Position numbers and translations under genes: made by a program. A stretch of 64,000 bases of DNA from the NCBI RefSeq assembly GCF_036032445.1, contig NZ_CP107932.1, positions 3,040,501 to 3,104,500 on the forward strand. The letters are read 5' to 3'. The notes under the pieces are model-generated. The model was given only the letters and a program-made list of their open reading frames with translations, searched no databases and was not told the origin of the DNA. Below are positions 20,654 through 29,129 of the stretch, piece by piece (position 1 is the stretch's first letter; the number at the start of each line of letters is the position of its first letter). Origin of the DNA: Nocardia sp. NBC_00416. Lineage in GTDB: Bacteria; Actinomycetota; Actinomycetes; Mycobacteriales; Mycobacteriaceae.

Positions 20654-21738
20654 CGATCGTCGAAACCTCGCTGGCCGGAACCGAACTCGGGATCACACCC
20701 GTCTCGGGCCTCTCCGGCGTGCCGACTGCGGACGGCCCGCAGAAGGCCAAGGACTACACCTCTGATCAGGAGGTGCGCTGGTGCCCCGGGTGCGGCGACT
20801 ACGTCATCCTGGCCACGGTGCGCGGCTTCCTGGCCGATCTCGGCCTGCGCCGGGAAAACCTCATGTTCGTCTCCGGAATCGGCTGCTCGAGTCGTTTCCC
20901 GTACTATCTCGACGCCTACGGCATCCATTCCATCCACGGCCGCGCCCCGGCGATCGCCACCGGGCTGGCGGTGACCCGGCCGGATCTTTCGGTATGGGTG
21001 GTCACCGGCGACGGTGACGCACTCTCGATCGGCGGAAATCACCTGATCCATGCGCTGCGCCGCAATGTGAACATGACGATCCTGCTGTTCAACAATCGGA
21101 TCTACGGCCTCACCAAGGGGCAGTACTCCCCCACGTCCGAACCGGGCAAGGTGACCAAATCGACGCCTATGGGTTCGGTGGACCACCCGTTCAACACCCT
21201 GTCGGTGGCGCTGGGCGCCGAGGCGACGTTCGCCGGGCGGGCGCTGGACTCCGACCGCGCCGGCCTGAACGAGGTGCTGCGCGCGGCCGCCGAACACCGT
21301 GGCACCTCGTTCGTGGAGATCCTGCAGGACTGCCCGATCTTCAACGACGGATCGTTCGACGTGCTGCGCCGCGGCGACAGCGAATCCCGGCTCATCCGCC
21401 TGCGCCACGACCAACCGCTGCGTTTCGGGGCCGATAACGAATACGCGGTGGTCCGGCGAGGGTTCGGGATGGCCGTGGTGCCGTCGGCGAATGTGCCCGA
21501 GGACGAGATCGTGGTCCACGACGCCCATACCGACGACCCCGAGTACGCCTATGCGCTGTCGCGGCTGTCGGACCAGGATCTCGATCACGTGGTGACGGGT
21601 GTCTTCCGGGCGGTGGACCGCCCGACCTACGACGACGGCGTCCGTGCCCAGACCGCCGCGGCACGGGAGCGGTTCCCGGTGGCGGCCGAATCACTGCAGA
21701 AACTGCTCACCGGCCCGGAGACCTGGACCGTCGGCTGA
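20650..21738 (+). CDS. korB: 2-oxoacid:ferredoxin oxidoreductase, beta subunit
   Basis: Thiamine-diphosphate-binding partner of korA, 362 residues. Cysteines in WCPGCGDYV and GIGCSSRFPYY are the usual beta-subunit cluster ligands, and the TPP/Mg motif is VVTGDGDALSIGGNH with NNRIYGLTKGQYSPTS. The start was chosen as the ATG overlapping the korA stop; upstream open frame is inside korA and not used. Confidence 0.94.
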   Translation: MTIVETSLAGTELGITPVSGLSGVPTADGPQKAKDYTSDQEVRWCPGCGDYVILATVRGFLADLGLRRENLMFVSGIGCSSRFPYYLDAYGIHSIHGRAPAIATGLAVTRPDLSVWVVTGDGDALSIGGNHLIHALRRNVNMTILLFNNRIYGLTKGQYSPTSEPGKVTKSTPMGSVDHPFNTLSVALGAEATFAGRALDSDRAGLNEVLRAAAEHRGTSFVEILQDCPIFNDGSFDVLRRGDSESRLIRLRHDQPLRFGADNEYAVVRRGFGMAVVPSANVPEDEIVVHDAHTDDPEYAYALSRLSDQDLDHVVTGVFRAVDRPTYDDGVRAQTAAARERFPVAAESLQKLLTGPETWTVG

Positions 21739-21960
21739 TCCGTCCGGCCGCGGCAGCGGACGCCGCGATCTGCCGCCGGTCCGCGACGGCGTTCGCGCCG
21801 AGCTCGAGCGTGAACCGGCGAAGCCCGTCTCGTTCATGCCCCGAAGAACGCACCGCCCGGTCCGAGATCCCGCATCTCGCCCGAGCTCCGCGCACTTCGG
21901 CAGCGGCGGCCCGGCAGCGGTGTGCGGGGCGGCCGGATCGGGAATCTCCGGTCCACCGGT

Positions 21961-22605
21961 TCAGAGCAGAGTCGCGATCTCCTGATCGGTGAGGACGATC
22001 GGGGCGACATAATCCTTGGACCGGGCCAGGCCCACCGCCCGGTACAGCGGCCGCTCCGGCAGGGCCGCGTCGCGGGCTTCGGCACGCAACTGGCGCACCA
22101 GCAGATCCGCCACCGCGAGCGCCGCGGGCAGTTCGCTGCCTGCCAGGGCGTCCGCGAGCCGCCGCAGGCCGAGCAGATGCAGTTCCCGGCCACTCCCGGC
22201 ATCGGTGTACATGGCCAGGGGTACGACCTGCCGATCCGGGCCGGCGGTGAGCCGCAGGGCGAGACGGCTCAGCCGCCCGGGGTACACCAGCAGTTCGACC
22301 CCGGTCACGGCCGGAACCTCGAGTGTCCGGGTCCGCAGCAGCGTCCGGGCCTGGACAGCGGAGCCCCGCAACCACAGCCGGCGCCGCCGAACCGCCCCCG
22401 CGTACCCGACTGCGGGTACGGCCACTACGAGCGCCGCCACCAGCCCGGCGATCGGACCGAACAGGATGCCGGTGATCAGCCCGACCACCAGAGCGAGGCC
22501 GATCGCCACGAACGCCAGCCGCCGCAGCACCGGCGCGAACGCCTCGGGAGCAACCAGGTCCAGCCCGATCCGCTGGTCGGCGTCGGGCAGGTGTGCATCG
22601 GTCAC
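21961..22605 (-). CDS. Membrane protein of unknown function
   Basis: 214 residues. The N-terminus is acidic (DADQRIGLDLVAPEAF), then comes a helical hairpin with two hydrophobic segments near residues 31-48 and 51-69, then a basic turn RRRRLWLRG. Residues ~80-140 look beta-rich (ARTLLRTRTLEVPAVTGVELLV), like the PH-type domains that follow membrane hairpins in similar actinobacterial proteins. I do not recognise a named family. It lies upstream of hisS in the same direction with a 150-bp gap, and its end faces korB across 222 bp in which I see no gene. Confidence 0.65.
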   Translation of the reverse strand: MTDAHLPDADQRIGLDLVAPEAFAPVLRRLAFVAIGLALVVGLITGILFGPIAGLVAALVVAVPAVGYAGAVRRRRLWLRGSAVQARTLLRTRTLEVPAVTGVELLVYPGRLSRLALRLTAGPDRQVVPLAMYTDAGSGRELHLLGLRRLADALAGSELPAALAVADLLVRQLRAEARDAALPERPLYRAVGLARSKDYVAPIVLTDQEIATLL

Positions 22606-22759
22606 GGCAGCGCATTTCGGTCCGGGGACAGGGGTCGCACCGGAGAGTACTACGCGCCGTCGGACAACGCGCGCTCCATGATCAGCGCCGCGCGCTCGTG
22701 CCGGAGGCGCCGACCCCCTGTCCAGCGCGACGGGCCGTACGCGGCGGGGCCCGGCAAGC

Positions 22760-24022
22760 CTATTCCGCGGTCAGGGCGGTGACCACCTCGTCCAGCGGGA
22801 TCTGCCGCTGGTCGCCGGTCCGCATATCCTTCACTCCGACAGTGCCCTCGCCCAGATCGCGATCCCCGAGGATCAGCGTGTATCGCGCGCCCGACCGGTC
22901 CGCGGCCTTCATGGCGCCCTTGACACCGCGATCGCCGTAGGCCAGATCCACCCGGACCCCGGCCGCGCGCAACGCCCCGGCCAGCACCACCATGCGCTGC
23001 TTGGCGGCCTCGCCGAGCGGCACCCCGAACACCTCGCAACGGGCCGGATCGCCCGCGGTGACGCCCTCGGCGGCCAGTGCCAGGACGGTGCGGTCGACGC
23101 CGAGCCCGAACCCGATACCGGACAGCGCCTGCCCGCCCAGCTCGGCCATGAGGCCGTCGTAGCGGCCGCCGCCGCCGATCCCGGATTGCGCCCCGAGCCC
23201 GTCGTGCACGAATTCGAACGTCGTCTTCGTGTAGTAGTCCAGGCCGCGCACCATGCGGGGGTTCAGGACGTACGGCACGCCGAGCCCGTCCAGGTACGCG
23301 AGCACCTGCTCGAAGTGGGTCTTCGCGCTCTCCGACAGGTGATCGACCATCAGCGGCGCCCCCGCCGTCATCTCCCGCACCTCGGGCCGCTTGTCGTCGA
23401 GCACCCGCAGCGGATTGATCTCGGCACGGCGCCGCGTCTCGGCGTCCAGGTCGAGTCCGAACAGGAATTCCTGTAGCCGCTCGCGGTACTGCGGGCGGCA
23501 GGTCTCGTCCCCGAGGGAGGTGATCTCCAATCGGAAGCCGGTCAGGCCCAGGCTCCGGAAACCGGCGTCGGCGATCGCGATGACCTCGGCGTCCAGCGCG
23601 GGGTCGTCGATGCCGATGGCTTCCACTCCGACCTGCTGCAACTGCCGGTAGCGGCCCTTCTGCGGCCGCTCGTACCGGAAGAACGGACCCGAATAGCTCA
23701 GCTTCACCGGGAGCTGACCGCGATCCAATCCGTGCTCGATCACCGCGCGCATCACGCCGGCGGTGCCCTCTGGGCGGAGCGTGACGCTGCGGTCGCTGCG
23801 GTCGGAGAAGGTGAACATCTCCTTGCTCACCACATCGGTGGATTCACCCACCCCCCGGGCGAACAGTTCCGTGTCCTCGAAGACCGGCAGCTCGATATGT
23901 CCGTACCCAGCGAGTCGGGCGGCACGGAGCAGGCCGTCGCGTACCGCGACGAACTCGGCCGAACCGGGCGGGACGTAATCCGGCACCCCCTTCGGGGCGG
24001 AGAAGCTGCTGGTCTTGGTCAC
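22760..24022 (-). CDS. hisS: Histidine--tRNA ligase
   Basis: Class II synthetase, about 420 residues. Motif 2 region [13 protein letters not shown], then [16 protein letters not shown]; histidine motif region [13 protein letters not shown]; motif 3 region [12 protein letters not shown]. The anticodon domain closes the protein. I use the GTG giving [16 protein letters not shown]; upstream in-frame residues ([10 protein letters not shown]) are unconserved. Divergent from the cyclophilin gene over about 190 bases. Confidence 0.97.
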   Translation of the reverse strand: MTKTSSFSAPKGVPDYVPPGSAEFVAVRDGLLRAARLAGYGHIELPVFEDTELFARGVGESTDVVSKEMFTFSDRSDRSVTLRPEGTAGVMRAVIEHGLDRGQLPVKLSYSGPFFRYERPQKGRYRQLQQVGVEAIGIDDPALDAEVIAIADAGFRSLGLTGFRLEITSLGDETCRPQYRERLQEFLFGLDLDAETRRRAEINPLRVLDDKRPEVREMTAGAPLMVDHLSESAKTHFEQVLAYLDGLGVPYVLNPRMVRGLDYYTKTTFEFVHDGLGAQSGIGGGGRYDGLMAELGGQALSGIGFGLGVDRTVLALAAEGVTAGDPARCEVFGVPLGEAAKQRMVVLAGALRAAGVRVDLAYGDRGVKGAMKAADRSGARYTLILGDRDLGEGTVGVKDMRTGDQRQIPLDEVVTALTAE

Positions 24023-24214
24023 GGTGAACCAGTTTCCCCCACCCGGCCCGGTCGAGTCCAACCGGTTCCGCCCCGGCCACCTGCCCGGGGCGGCCGGTCC
24101 GGGCGATATCCGGGCGTACCGCGCCGGAGATGGCAGACTCTAGAACCGGAAGTAACAGACCAGCAGCGACCGGCCGGGCCTGCCGCCCGGCCGCCGCACG
24201 GGAGGAACGTGGTA

Positions 24215-25102
24215 GTGCCCAGCAACGAACAACGCCGGACGGCGGCGAAACGCAAGCTGGAACGACAGCTCGCCAACCGGGCCGAACGCGCACGCAAACG
24301 TAAGCAACTCACCATCGCCGGATCGGCGCTCGGCGTGGTGGTGGTGATCGCCGCCGTCACCGGCGTCTATTTCCTGACCCGCGGCGACGACAACGCCGAT
24401 TCGACCGCCAGCGCCTCGCAGACGCCGGACGCTTCGCTGTCCAGCACGCCGGGCGCGGCGCCGCCCCCGCCCGCGGCGGCCAAACCGGCCAGCGTGAACT
24501 GCACCTATCGCGACAGCGCCGAACCCGCCGCCAAGCCCGTGCAGAAGCCGCGCGCCGAAGGCATCCAGACCGGCGACGCCAACTCGGCGCTCAGCCTCAG
24601 CGTGGACACCAGCCAGGGCCCACTCGGTCTGACGTTGAACAACGCCGAGTCGCCCTGCACCGTGAACAGCTTCGCCAGCCTGGCGGGTCAGGGTTACTTC
24701 GACGGCACCACCTGCCATCGCCTCACTCAGGGTGAGGGCCTCAAAGTGCTGCAGTGCGGTGATCCGACGGCCAGCGGCACCGGCGGGCCGGGCTACGAGT
24801 TCGACAACGAGTACCCCACCGATCAGTACGCGCCTCAGGACCCGGCGCTGCAGCAGCCGATCAGTTACAAACGCGGGGTGCTGGCCATGGCCAATGCCGG
24901 GCCCGGCACCAACGGCAGTCAGTTCTTCATCGTGTACGGGGATTCGATGCTGCCGCCCAATTACACGATCTTCGGCACGGTGGACGAGGCCGGGCTGGCG
25001 ACCCTGGACACGATCGCCGGACAGGGCCAGGACGAATCCAACGGCCCCGGCGACGGCAAACCCACCCAGCCGGTGACGCTGAACTCGGTCCGGATCGACT
25101 GA
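24215..25102 (+). CDS. ppiB: Membrane-anchored cyclophilin-type peptidyl-prolyl isomerase
   Basis: 295 residues. A basic, coiled N-tail (MPSNEQRRTAAKRKLERQ) leads to one transmembrane helix at about 32-54, an Ala/Pro/Ser linker, and a cyclophilin domain from ~115. Typical elements are NNAESPCTVNSFASLAGQGYF, YKRGVLAMANAGPGTNGSQF and FFIVYGD. The domain is therefore predicted to face the periplasm. The GTG giving MPSNEQRR has GGAGG nine bases upstream and matches the mycobacterial homologue; a GTG six bases earlier is too close to the ribosome site. In mycobacteria rel follows; here a 17-kb secretion locus intervenes. Confidence 0.92.
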   Translation: MPSNEQRRTAAKRKLERQLANRAERARKRKQLTIAGSALGVVVVIAAVTGVYFLTRGDDNADSTASASQTPDASLSSTPGAAPPPPAAAKPASVNCTYRDSAEPAAKPVQKPRAEGIQTGDANSALSLSVDTSQGPLGLTLNNAESPCTVNSFASLAGQGYFDGTTCHRLTQGEGLKVLQCGDPTASGTGGPGYEFDNEYPTDQYAPQDPALQQPISYKRGVLAMANAGPGTNGSQFFIVYGDSMLPPNYTIFGTVDEAGLATLDTIAGQGQDESNGPGDGKPTQPVTLNSVRID

Positions 25103-25416
25103 GCCCGGCCGCCCGGCGAGTTCGGGCCCGGACCGGTTTCCAGCGATATATGCTGGTCGGCGATACGTTGCGAAGACTGTGCCCCTATTTCCGGGTAATC
25201 TCGAAAAAGGGAGTGCGCGTGACCAAGTCGTGCTCGCCGACCGTGATTCCGGGTCGGCGGCGCTGCTCGCGGGTTCTCCCGGTGTTCGCGTCGCGCCGGG
25301 CGAATCCTCGCCGGGCGGTGCGCGGGTCGTTCGGCGGATCCCGATCCGCCCGTTCGGCCCGCTACGCCGGGCACCACAACATCCAATAGTGCACACCGCA
25401 GTATCGGGGAGCAGCC
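25103..25416. other. Non-coding gap with a possible small ORF
   Basis: 314 bases between ppiB and the coiled-coil gene. A GTG at 25219 with AAGGGAG five bases upstream opens a 56-codon frame ending at 25389, starting VTKSCSPTVIPG and very rich in Arg and Ser. Composition like this arises easily in GC-rich noncoding DNA, and another frame is also open here, so I do not call it a gene. AT-rich patches near 25141-25155 and 25181-25205 could hold the promoter for the next gene. Confidence 0.25.
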
Positions 25417-26010
25417 ATGTCCGAGGAACTGGACGACATCAGCCGGGAAACCGCGGCCATGATGAAGACGATGTTGCAGATCGCGACACTTGTCGCCCTC
25501 AAAGCCCGGGAACGTGGGCAGCGTGAGGCCGAGATGCGGGTCAAACTCACCGAGGCCCGGGCGAAAGAGGCTCGGGAGCTGCAGATCCGCGAGGCGCGCG
25601 ACGCCAAGGCCAAGGATCCGCGCAACCTCGCCCTGTCCCAGACCATTTCGCGGTCGATGGGAGAGGTGAGACCGGGTACCGCGGTACCGCAGCGGGAGAA
25701 CTCCGGTTATCGCGGAGTCCAGCTGGAGAAGGACCGTTTCTCCATCAGCCAGTTCGCGGAGAAGTCCGATCAGGTGGGCGGCGCGGCCGACGCGGTGCGT
25801 TACGACTCGGTGGAACGGCGTGCGGCGCTGGCCGCGCATCTGGCCAAGATCGGTGTCGCACCGGAACTCGCCGCGGCCAGGATGCTGGTCGAGGTGGGCC
25901 AGGCGACGCCGCCGAGCGAGGCGGTGCGCACCAAGCCCGAACTGGCGCCATCGGTACAGCGGGCCCGGGAACAGGAACAGCTCGCCCGGGGTCTCGAACG
26001 GAGCCGGTAG
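25417..26010 (+). CDS. Coiled-coil protein of unknown function
   Basis: 197 residues, soluble, no signal peptide. Residues ~10-70 are strongly helical and charged (LKARERGQREAEMRVKLTEARAKEAREL), predicted coiled coil. A middle linker (~85-115) is followed by a second helical part carrying SVERRAALAAHLAKIGVAPELAAARMLVEVGQ, and the end is charged. I do not recognise the family. It sits at the edge of the type IV secretion-like locus, convergent with it and separated from it by a strong hairpin, so it may belong to the island's accessory set. GGGGAG eight bases before the ATG supports the start. Confidence 0.65.
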   Translation: MSEELDDISRETAAMMKTMLQIATLVALKARERGQREAEMRVKLTEARAKEARELQIREARDAKAKDPRNLALSQTISRSMGEVRPGTAVPQRENSGYRGVQLEKDRFSISQFAEKSDQVGGAADAVRYDSVERRAALAAHLAKIGVAPELAAARMLVEVGQATPPSEAVRTKPELAPSVQRAREQEQLARGLERSR

Positions 26011-26024
26011 ACATCGGATCCGGC

Positions 26025-26075
26025 CGCAGAACGGAGATACGCCCGTCCACGCGACGGGCGTATCTCCGTTCTGCG
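26025..26075. terminator. Strong bidirectional hairpin
   Basis: A perfect 22-bp stem around a 7-base loop (CCACGCG), left arm starting CGCAGAACGGAGATACGCCC. It lies between two convergent stop codons, 14 bases after one and 22 bases from the other. No U-run on either side. It should stop transcription from both directions and marks the left end of the secretion locus. Confidence 0.8.
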
Positions 26076-26097
26076 CGTCAGCACCGCGGGACGCCGG

Positions 26098-26550
26098 TCA
26101 CTGCCTGACCGAATCGGCCCGGGCGCCCCGATCGAGTTCTTCGGCGGGGTCGGCGCCGTCCGCGGAAGGAGCACTGTCGGACGGGTTGCTGAACATCCCG
26201 TCCGGCACCGGCGTGAAGGGCAGGTCGGCGAGCATATCCTTGTGCCCGTTGCGGACGCTGCAATATTTGAACGGACCTTTCGGGTCGAGCAGGACGGCCA
26301 TATGTTTGTCGGCGTGGTCGAGAAACCACACGCTCATCCCGGTGGCGCCGTCCTGCCGCAGATGTTCCCAAGCCCGCCATACCGCGTCCAGCCGCACGAT
26401 CGCCTCGGTGTGCTTCCACCATTCGCGGCACCAGACGGTATCGCTGAGATCGCTGACCTGCCTGCGGTAGACGACGCTGAGGTATTTCTCGACGAACTCC
26501 ACCACATCCTTGTAAACCGTCGGGTCCTGCTGTTCGGGAGTCTCGGTCAC
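26098..26550 (-). CDS. DUF4913-type protein linked to the coupling ATPase
   Basis: 150 residues, cytosolic. The core reads VYKDVVEFVEKYLSVVYRR, WCREWWKHTEAIVRLDAVWRAWEHLR and GMSVWFLDHADKHMAVLLDP, which I recognise as the DUF4913 family that is common on actinobacterial plasmids and beside coupling proteins. The tail is acidic. The GTG overlaps the coupling-protein stop by four bases, so the two are co-translated. The upstream open frame lies in the repeat tail of the coupling gene and is not used. Role unknown; a cargo adaptor for the coupling ATPase is a guess from context. Confidence 0.72.
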   Translation of the reverse strand: MTETPEQQDPTVYKDVVEFVEKYLSVVYRRQVSDLSDTVWCREWWKHTEAIVRLDAVWRAWEHLRQDGATGMSVWFLDHADKHMAVLLDPKGPFKYCSVRNGHKDMLADLPFTPVPDGMFSNPSDSAPSADGADPAEELDRGARADSVRQ

Positions 26551-28493
26551 CGCGGTCCAACCTCCTGCCTCTCGCCCGGCCCGCTCTCCGAGCTCGGGGG
26601 TGTGCCTCCCGGACCGTTGTCCGGTTCCGTAGGTGCGCCCGCCGGACTGTCGGCCGGTTCCGTGGGTGCGCCCGCCGGACCGTGATCCGGCTCCGTAGGT
26701 GTCCCTTTGATCATCGACGGCGACCCGAGGGGATAGGTGATCAGCTTTTTGCTCTGCGGGTCGTGGTCTTCGATGGACTTCTTCACCGCGGACGCGTATT
26801 CGCCTTCCCACCAGGGCACCGTGCGCACCAGAACCGGTGGGGCACCGGAGGAGAACACGATGGCCCGTCCCCGCGGCAGCGTCGCCAGCGCCTGCACGGT
26901 GAAGGTCTTGGAGGACCCGAGCGACCGCGAATAGCTCTTACCGCCCTTGGATTCGGAGACCGAGGCCGAGATGGCGGAATGCTCACCGATCGCCTCGGAA
27001 CGCTCCCGCAGGAAGTTCGCATCGTCGACACCGCTGCCGAGCACTTTGATGTTGGCCGCCGACCACAGCGCGTTCATACCGTCCTCGCCCCAGCACCGGG
27101 AGCCCTGGGCCCACGACTGCAGAACGGTCATCACCACGATGCCGCGCGACCCGAAGTGGCTGTACTGCTTGGGCAGATCCTTCCAGCGGACCACATTGGC
27201 GGCCTCGTCCAGCACTGCCAGCAGCGGAATCGGCAACCGCCCGAAGGCCGAACGCGACGCCTTGCTCATGGCCACATCGATCACGGCCTCGGTGAGTGCG
27301 CTCACCAGCGGCGCCGCCGAGCCGCGCCCTTCCAGCGACAGGCTGTAGAGAGTGCCGTTCTTCTCGATGAACTCCAGTTCGTCGAACTGGATCCGCGGCA
27401 GCTCCACACCTTCCTTGTGCGGGGTGACCCACTTGTGCACATTGCGCAGTTTCAGGCAGCGCACCATCTTCTTGGCGGTGCCGAAGATACCGCTGCGGGT
27501 GCGCGGGTCGGCGTTGTACTGCGCAGCCAAGCCGGAGGCGGAGAAATCGTGGCCGGCGTCGCGCAGGAACTGGATGGGTTCGGTGTTCTGCGGATCGGTC
27601 ACCCACTCCCAGATCTGCGTGATCGGCTTGTACCCGATCGCGGCGGCGAGGAACAGGCCCGCCAGGAGATCTTCGGCCTCCGGATCGAAGAAGGCGTCGT
27701 TGCGGGAATCGGAACCACTGTCGCTGTCCGCGAAATGCCCGGCGAGGCGCGCAGCCCGCATCTCGCAGCCGTCGCTGTTCGCGTCCACCCAGGCAAGCGG
27801 GTTCCAATACCAGGTGGGATCCTCGGCCGCTACGCCCTGCGGGTCGAATACGAAGGTGCGACTGCCCTTGGCCTCGCGCACGTCGCGGGTCGCGTCGACC
27901 ACATCACGCTTGTTCGACGTGGCCAGCACCGGGCCGATGGCGGACAGGATCGCCGGGATCACCCGGGAGCTGGATTTACCCTGTCGCGGCCCCCAGATGT
28001 CCAGATGCAGATCCTCATAGGAGCCGTACAGCATCGTGCCGTCCGCGACGGCGACCCCGATCGGCACCCCGGGCGCGTCGCTGTAGCCCAGCTTCACACC
28101 CATGTTCTGGGCCTTTTCCCGGACACCGGCCTCGGTGAGCGCGGCGATCGCGCCACCGTTGCCCATCACGCCGGCCTTGTCGTCCACGGCCAGCCGACCG
28201 ATCATCCGTTTGGCCGCGGCCCGCCGCCGGAACAGCACGAAACTCGCCAGCGCCAGGAGGACCAGCAGGATTATCACGGTCGCGCCGGTGGGCCAGTGCA
28301 ACTCGCCTTTGGCCAATCCGGCCACGATGGCGATCGGGTTGACCGGGATGTCCTGCTTCTGCAGCGAGAGCATATTGCCGATGTGCAGTGCCAGCCAGAC
28401 TGTTCCCAGGACGGCACCGCCTACATAGATCGCGATGAGGCTCAGGTCGGGCCCGACTGCGGCCGGATCCTTCAACGGTTTATTCTTCGCCAT
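26547..28493 (-). CDS. Type IV coupling ATPase (VirD4/TraG-like)
   Basis: 648 residues. Two transmembrane helices at about 17-38 and 70-88 anchor a large cytosolic ATPase. The P-loop is WGPRQGKSSSR (GKS at 172-174; the first consensus Gly is Trp, a tolerated change in this group), Walker B is PLLAVLDEAANV, and SHFGSRGIVVMTVLQSWAQG is the sensor/TraG C-terminal signature. In T4SS such proteins bring substrates to the channel. The last ~45 residues are a low-complexity tail with three 11-residue units of PTEPDxGPAGA type. Co-translated with the DUF4913 gene. Confidence 0.88.
   Translation of the reverse strand: MAKNKPLKDPAAVGPDLSLIAIYVGGAVLGTVWLALHIGNMLSLQKQDIPVNPIAIVAGLAKGELHWPTGATVIILLVLLALASFVLFRRRAAAKRMIGRLAVDDKAGVMGNGGAIAALTEAGVREKAQNMGVKLGYSDAPGVPIGVAVADGTMLYGSYEDLHLDIWGPRQGKSSSRVIPAILSAIGPVLATSNKRDVVDATRDVREAKGSRTFVFDPQGVAAEDPTWYWNPLAWVDANSDGCEMRAARLAGHFADSDSGSDSRNDAFFDPEAEDLLAGLFLAAAIGYKPITQIWEWVTDPQNTEPIQFLRDAGHDFSASGLAAQYNADPRTRSGIFGTAKKMVRCLKLRNVHKWVTPHKEGVELPRIQFDELEFIEKNGTLYSLSLEGRGSAAPLVSALTEAVIDVAMSKASRSAFGRLPIPLLAVLDEAANVVRWKDLPKQYSHFGSRGIVVMTVLQSWAQGSRCWGEDGMNALWSAANIKVLGSGVDDANFLRERSEAIGEHSAISASVSESKGGKSYSRSLGSSKTFTVQALATLPRGRAIVFSSGAPPVLVRTVPWWEGEYASAVKKSIEDHDPQSKKLITYPLGSPSMIKGTPTEPDHGPAGAPTEPADSPAGAPTEPDNGPGGTPPSSESGPGERQEVGPR
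26600..26698 (-). repeat. Three 33-bp tandem units in the coupling gene tail
   Basis: Three near-identical 33-bp units keep the reading frame and encode PTEPDHGPAGA, PTEPADSPAGA and PTEPDNGPGGT. Copy number may vary between strains without frameshift. Confidence 0.8.
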
Positions 28494-28523
28494 ACCTGCC
28501 TCCTGAGGGGTCCCTTCCGGTGG

Positions 28524-29129
28524 TCACCGGTATCCGTCGAGCCGCCAGCCCTCGGGCGTGCGCACCACGGTCGCGATGACGGTGGACGGCGCCAGGGGCT
28601 CCTCGCGGCCGTCCGGATAGACGACGGTCTGCTCGATTCCGATCTTGAACTGTTGCACCGCGGGGTCCGGACCGGCGGGCGGACGGTCCCCGGAGGCGAA
28701 AGTGAAGGCCTCCACCCGCGCGCCGGCGGACGCCCAGTCACCCCACTGCAGCGATACGGCCGGGGCGCCGGCGCTGTCCGACGGCGCGTCGAGCACCCGG
28801 ACCAGGCTGGGGCCCAGCCACCTCCGCGCCCTTTCCAGCGACGCGCCCGGGACCTCGGTAGCCGGCTGCCACTGATAGATCTCGCGCAGCGCCGCCACCG
28901 CGACCCCGTCGGGGGTCACCGGGTCCGGGGCGGGCACGGCCTCCAGCCGCCGGGTGGTCGAGGTGGCCGCGCCGCCACCCGATCCCAGATCCTCGCCACT
29001 GCTGCCGCATCCGCTCAGCATCGTGATGCCCAGCATCAGCATCACCACCAGTCCCGCACCAGCACTCGTCTTCTCGTTCCAGGCTAACCGCCCGGACCTC
29101 GTAAACGCCGCCGATCCGCGCGTGTTCAC
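28524..29129 (-). CDS. Secretion-locus lipoprotein
   Basis: 201 residues. A signal peptide with lipobox LSGC ends near residue 41, followed by a Gly/Ser linker and a domain with ALREIYQWQPATEVPG, RARRWLGPSLVRVL and VVRTPEGWRLDGY, an NTF2-like pattern often seen in actinobacterial conjugation proteins. It is predicted to sit on the outer face of the membrane. Its start overlaps the stop of the wall-hydrolase gene by four bases, tying it to the machine. Homology is too weak to name it. Confidence 0.7.
   Translation of the reverse strand: MNTRGSAAFTRSGRLAWNEKTSAGAGLVVMLMLGITMLSGCGSSGEDLGSGGGAATSTTRRLEAVPAPDPVTPDGVAVAALREIYQWQPATEVPGASLERARRWLGPSLVRVLDAPSDSAGAPAVSLQWGDWASAGARVEAFTFASGDRPPAGPDPAVQQFKIGIEQTVVYPDGREEPLAPSTVIATVVRTPEGWRLDGYR

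Noticed and set aside
25219..25389. A 56-codon Arg/Ser-rich frame with a decent ribosome site
   Set aside because: Composition is like noncoding GC-rich DNA and a second frame is also open. It is noted under the 25103-25416 gap but not called as a gene.
26682..29087. A long plus-strand frame antisense to the coupling gene
   Set aside because: Translation is His/Arg/Gly-rich with no domain, as expected from the reverse strand of a high-GC gene.
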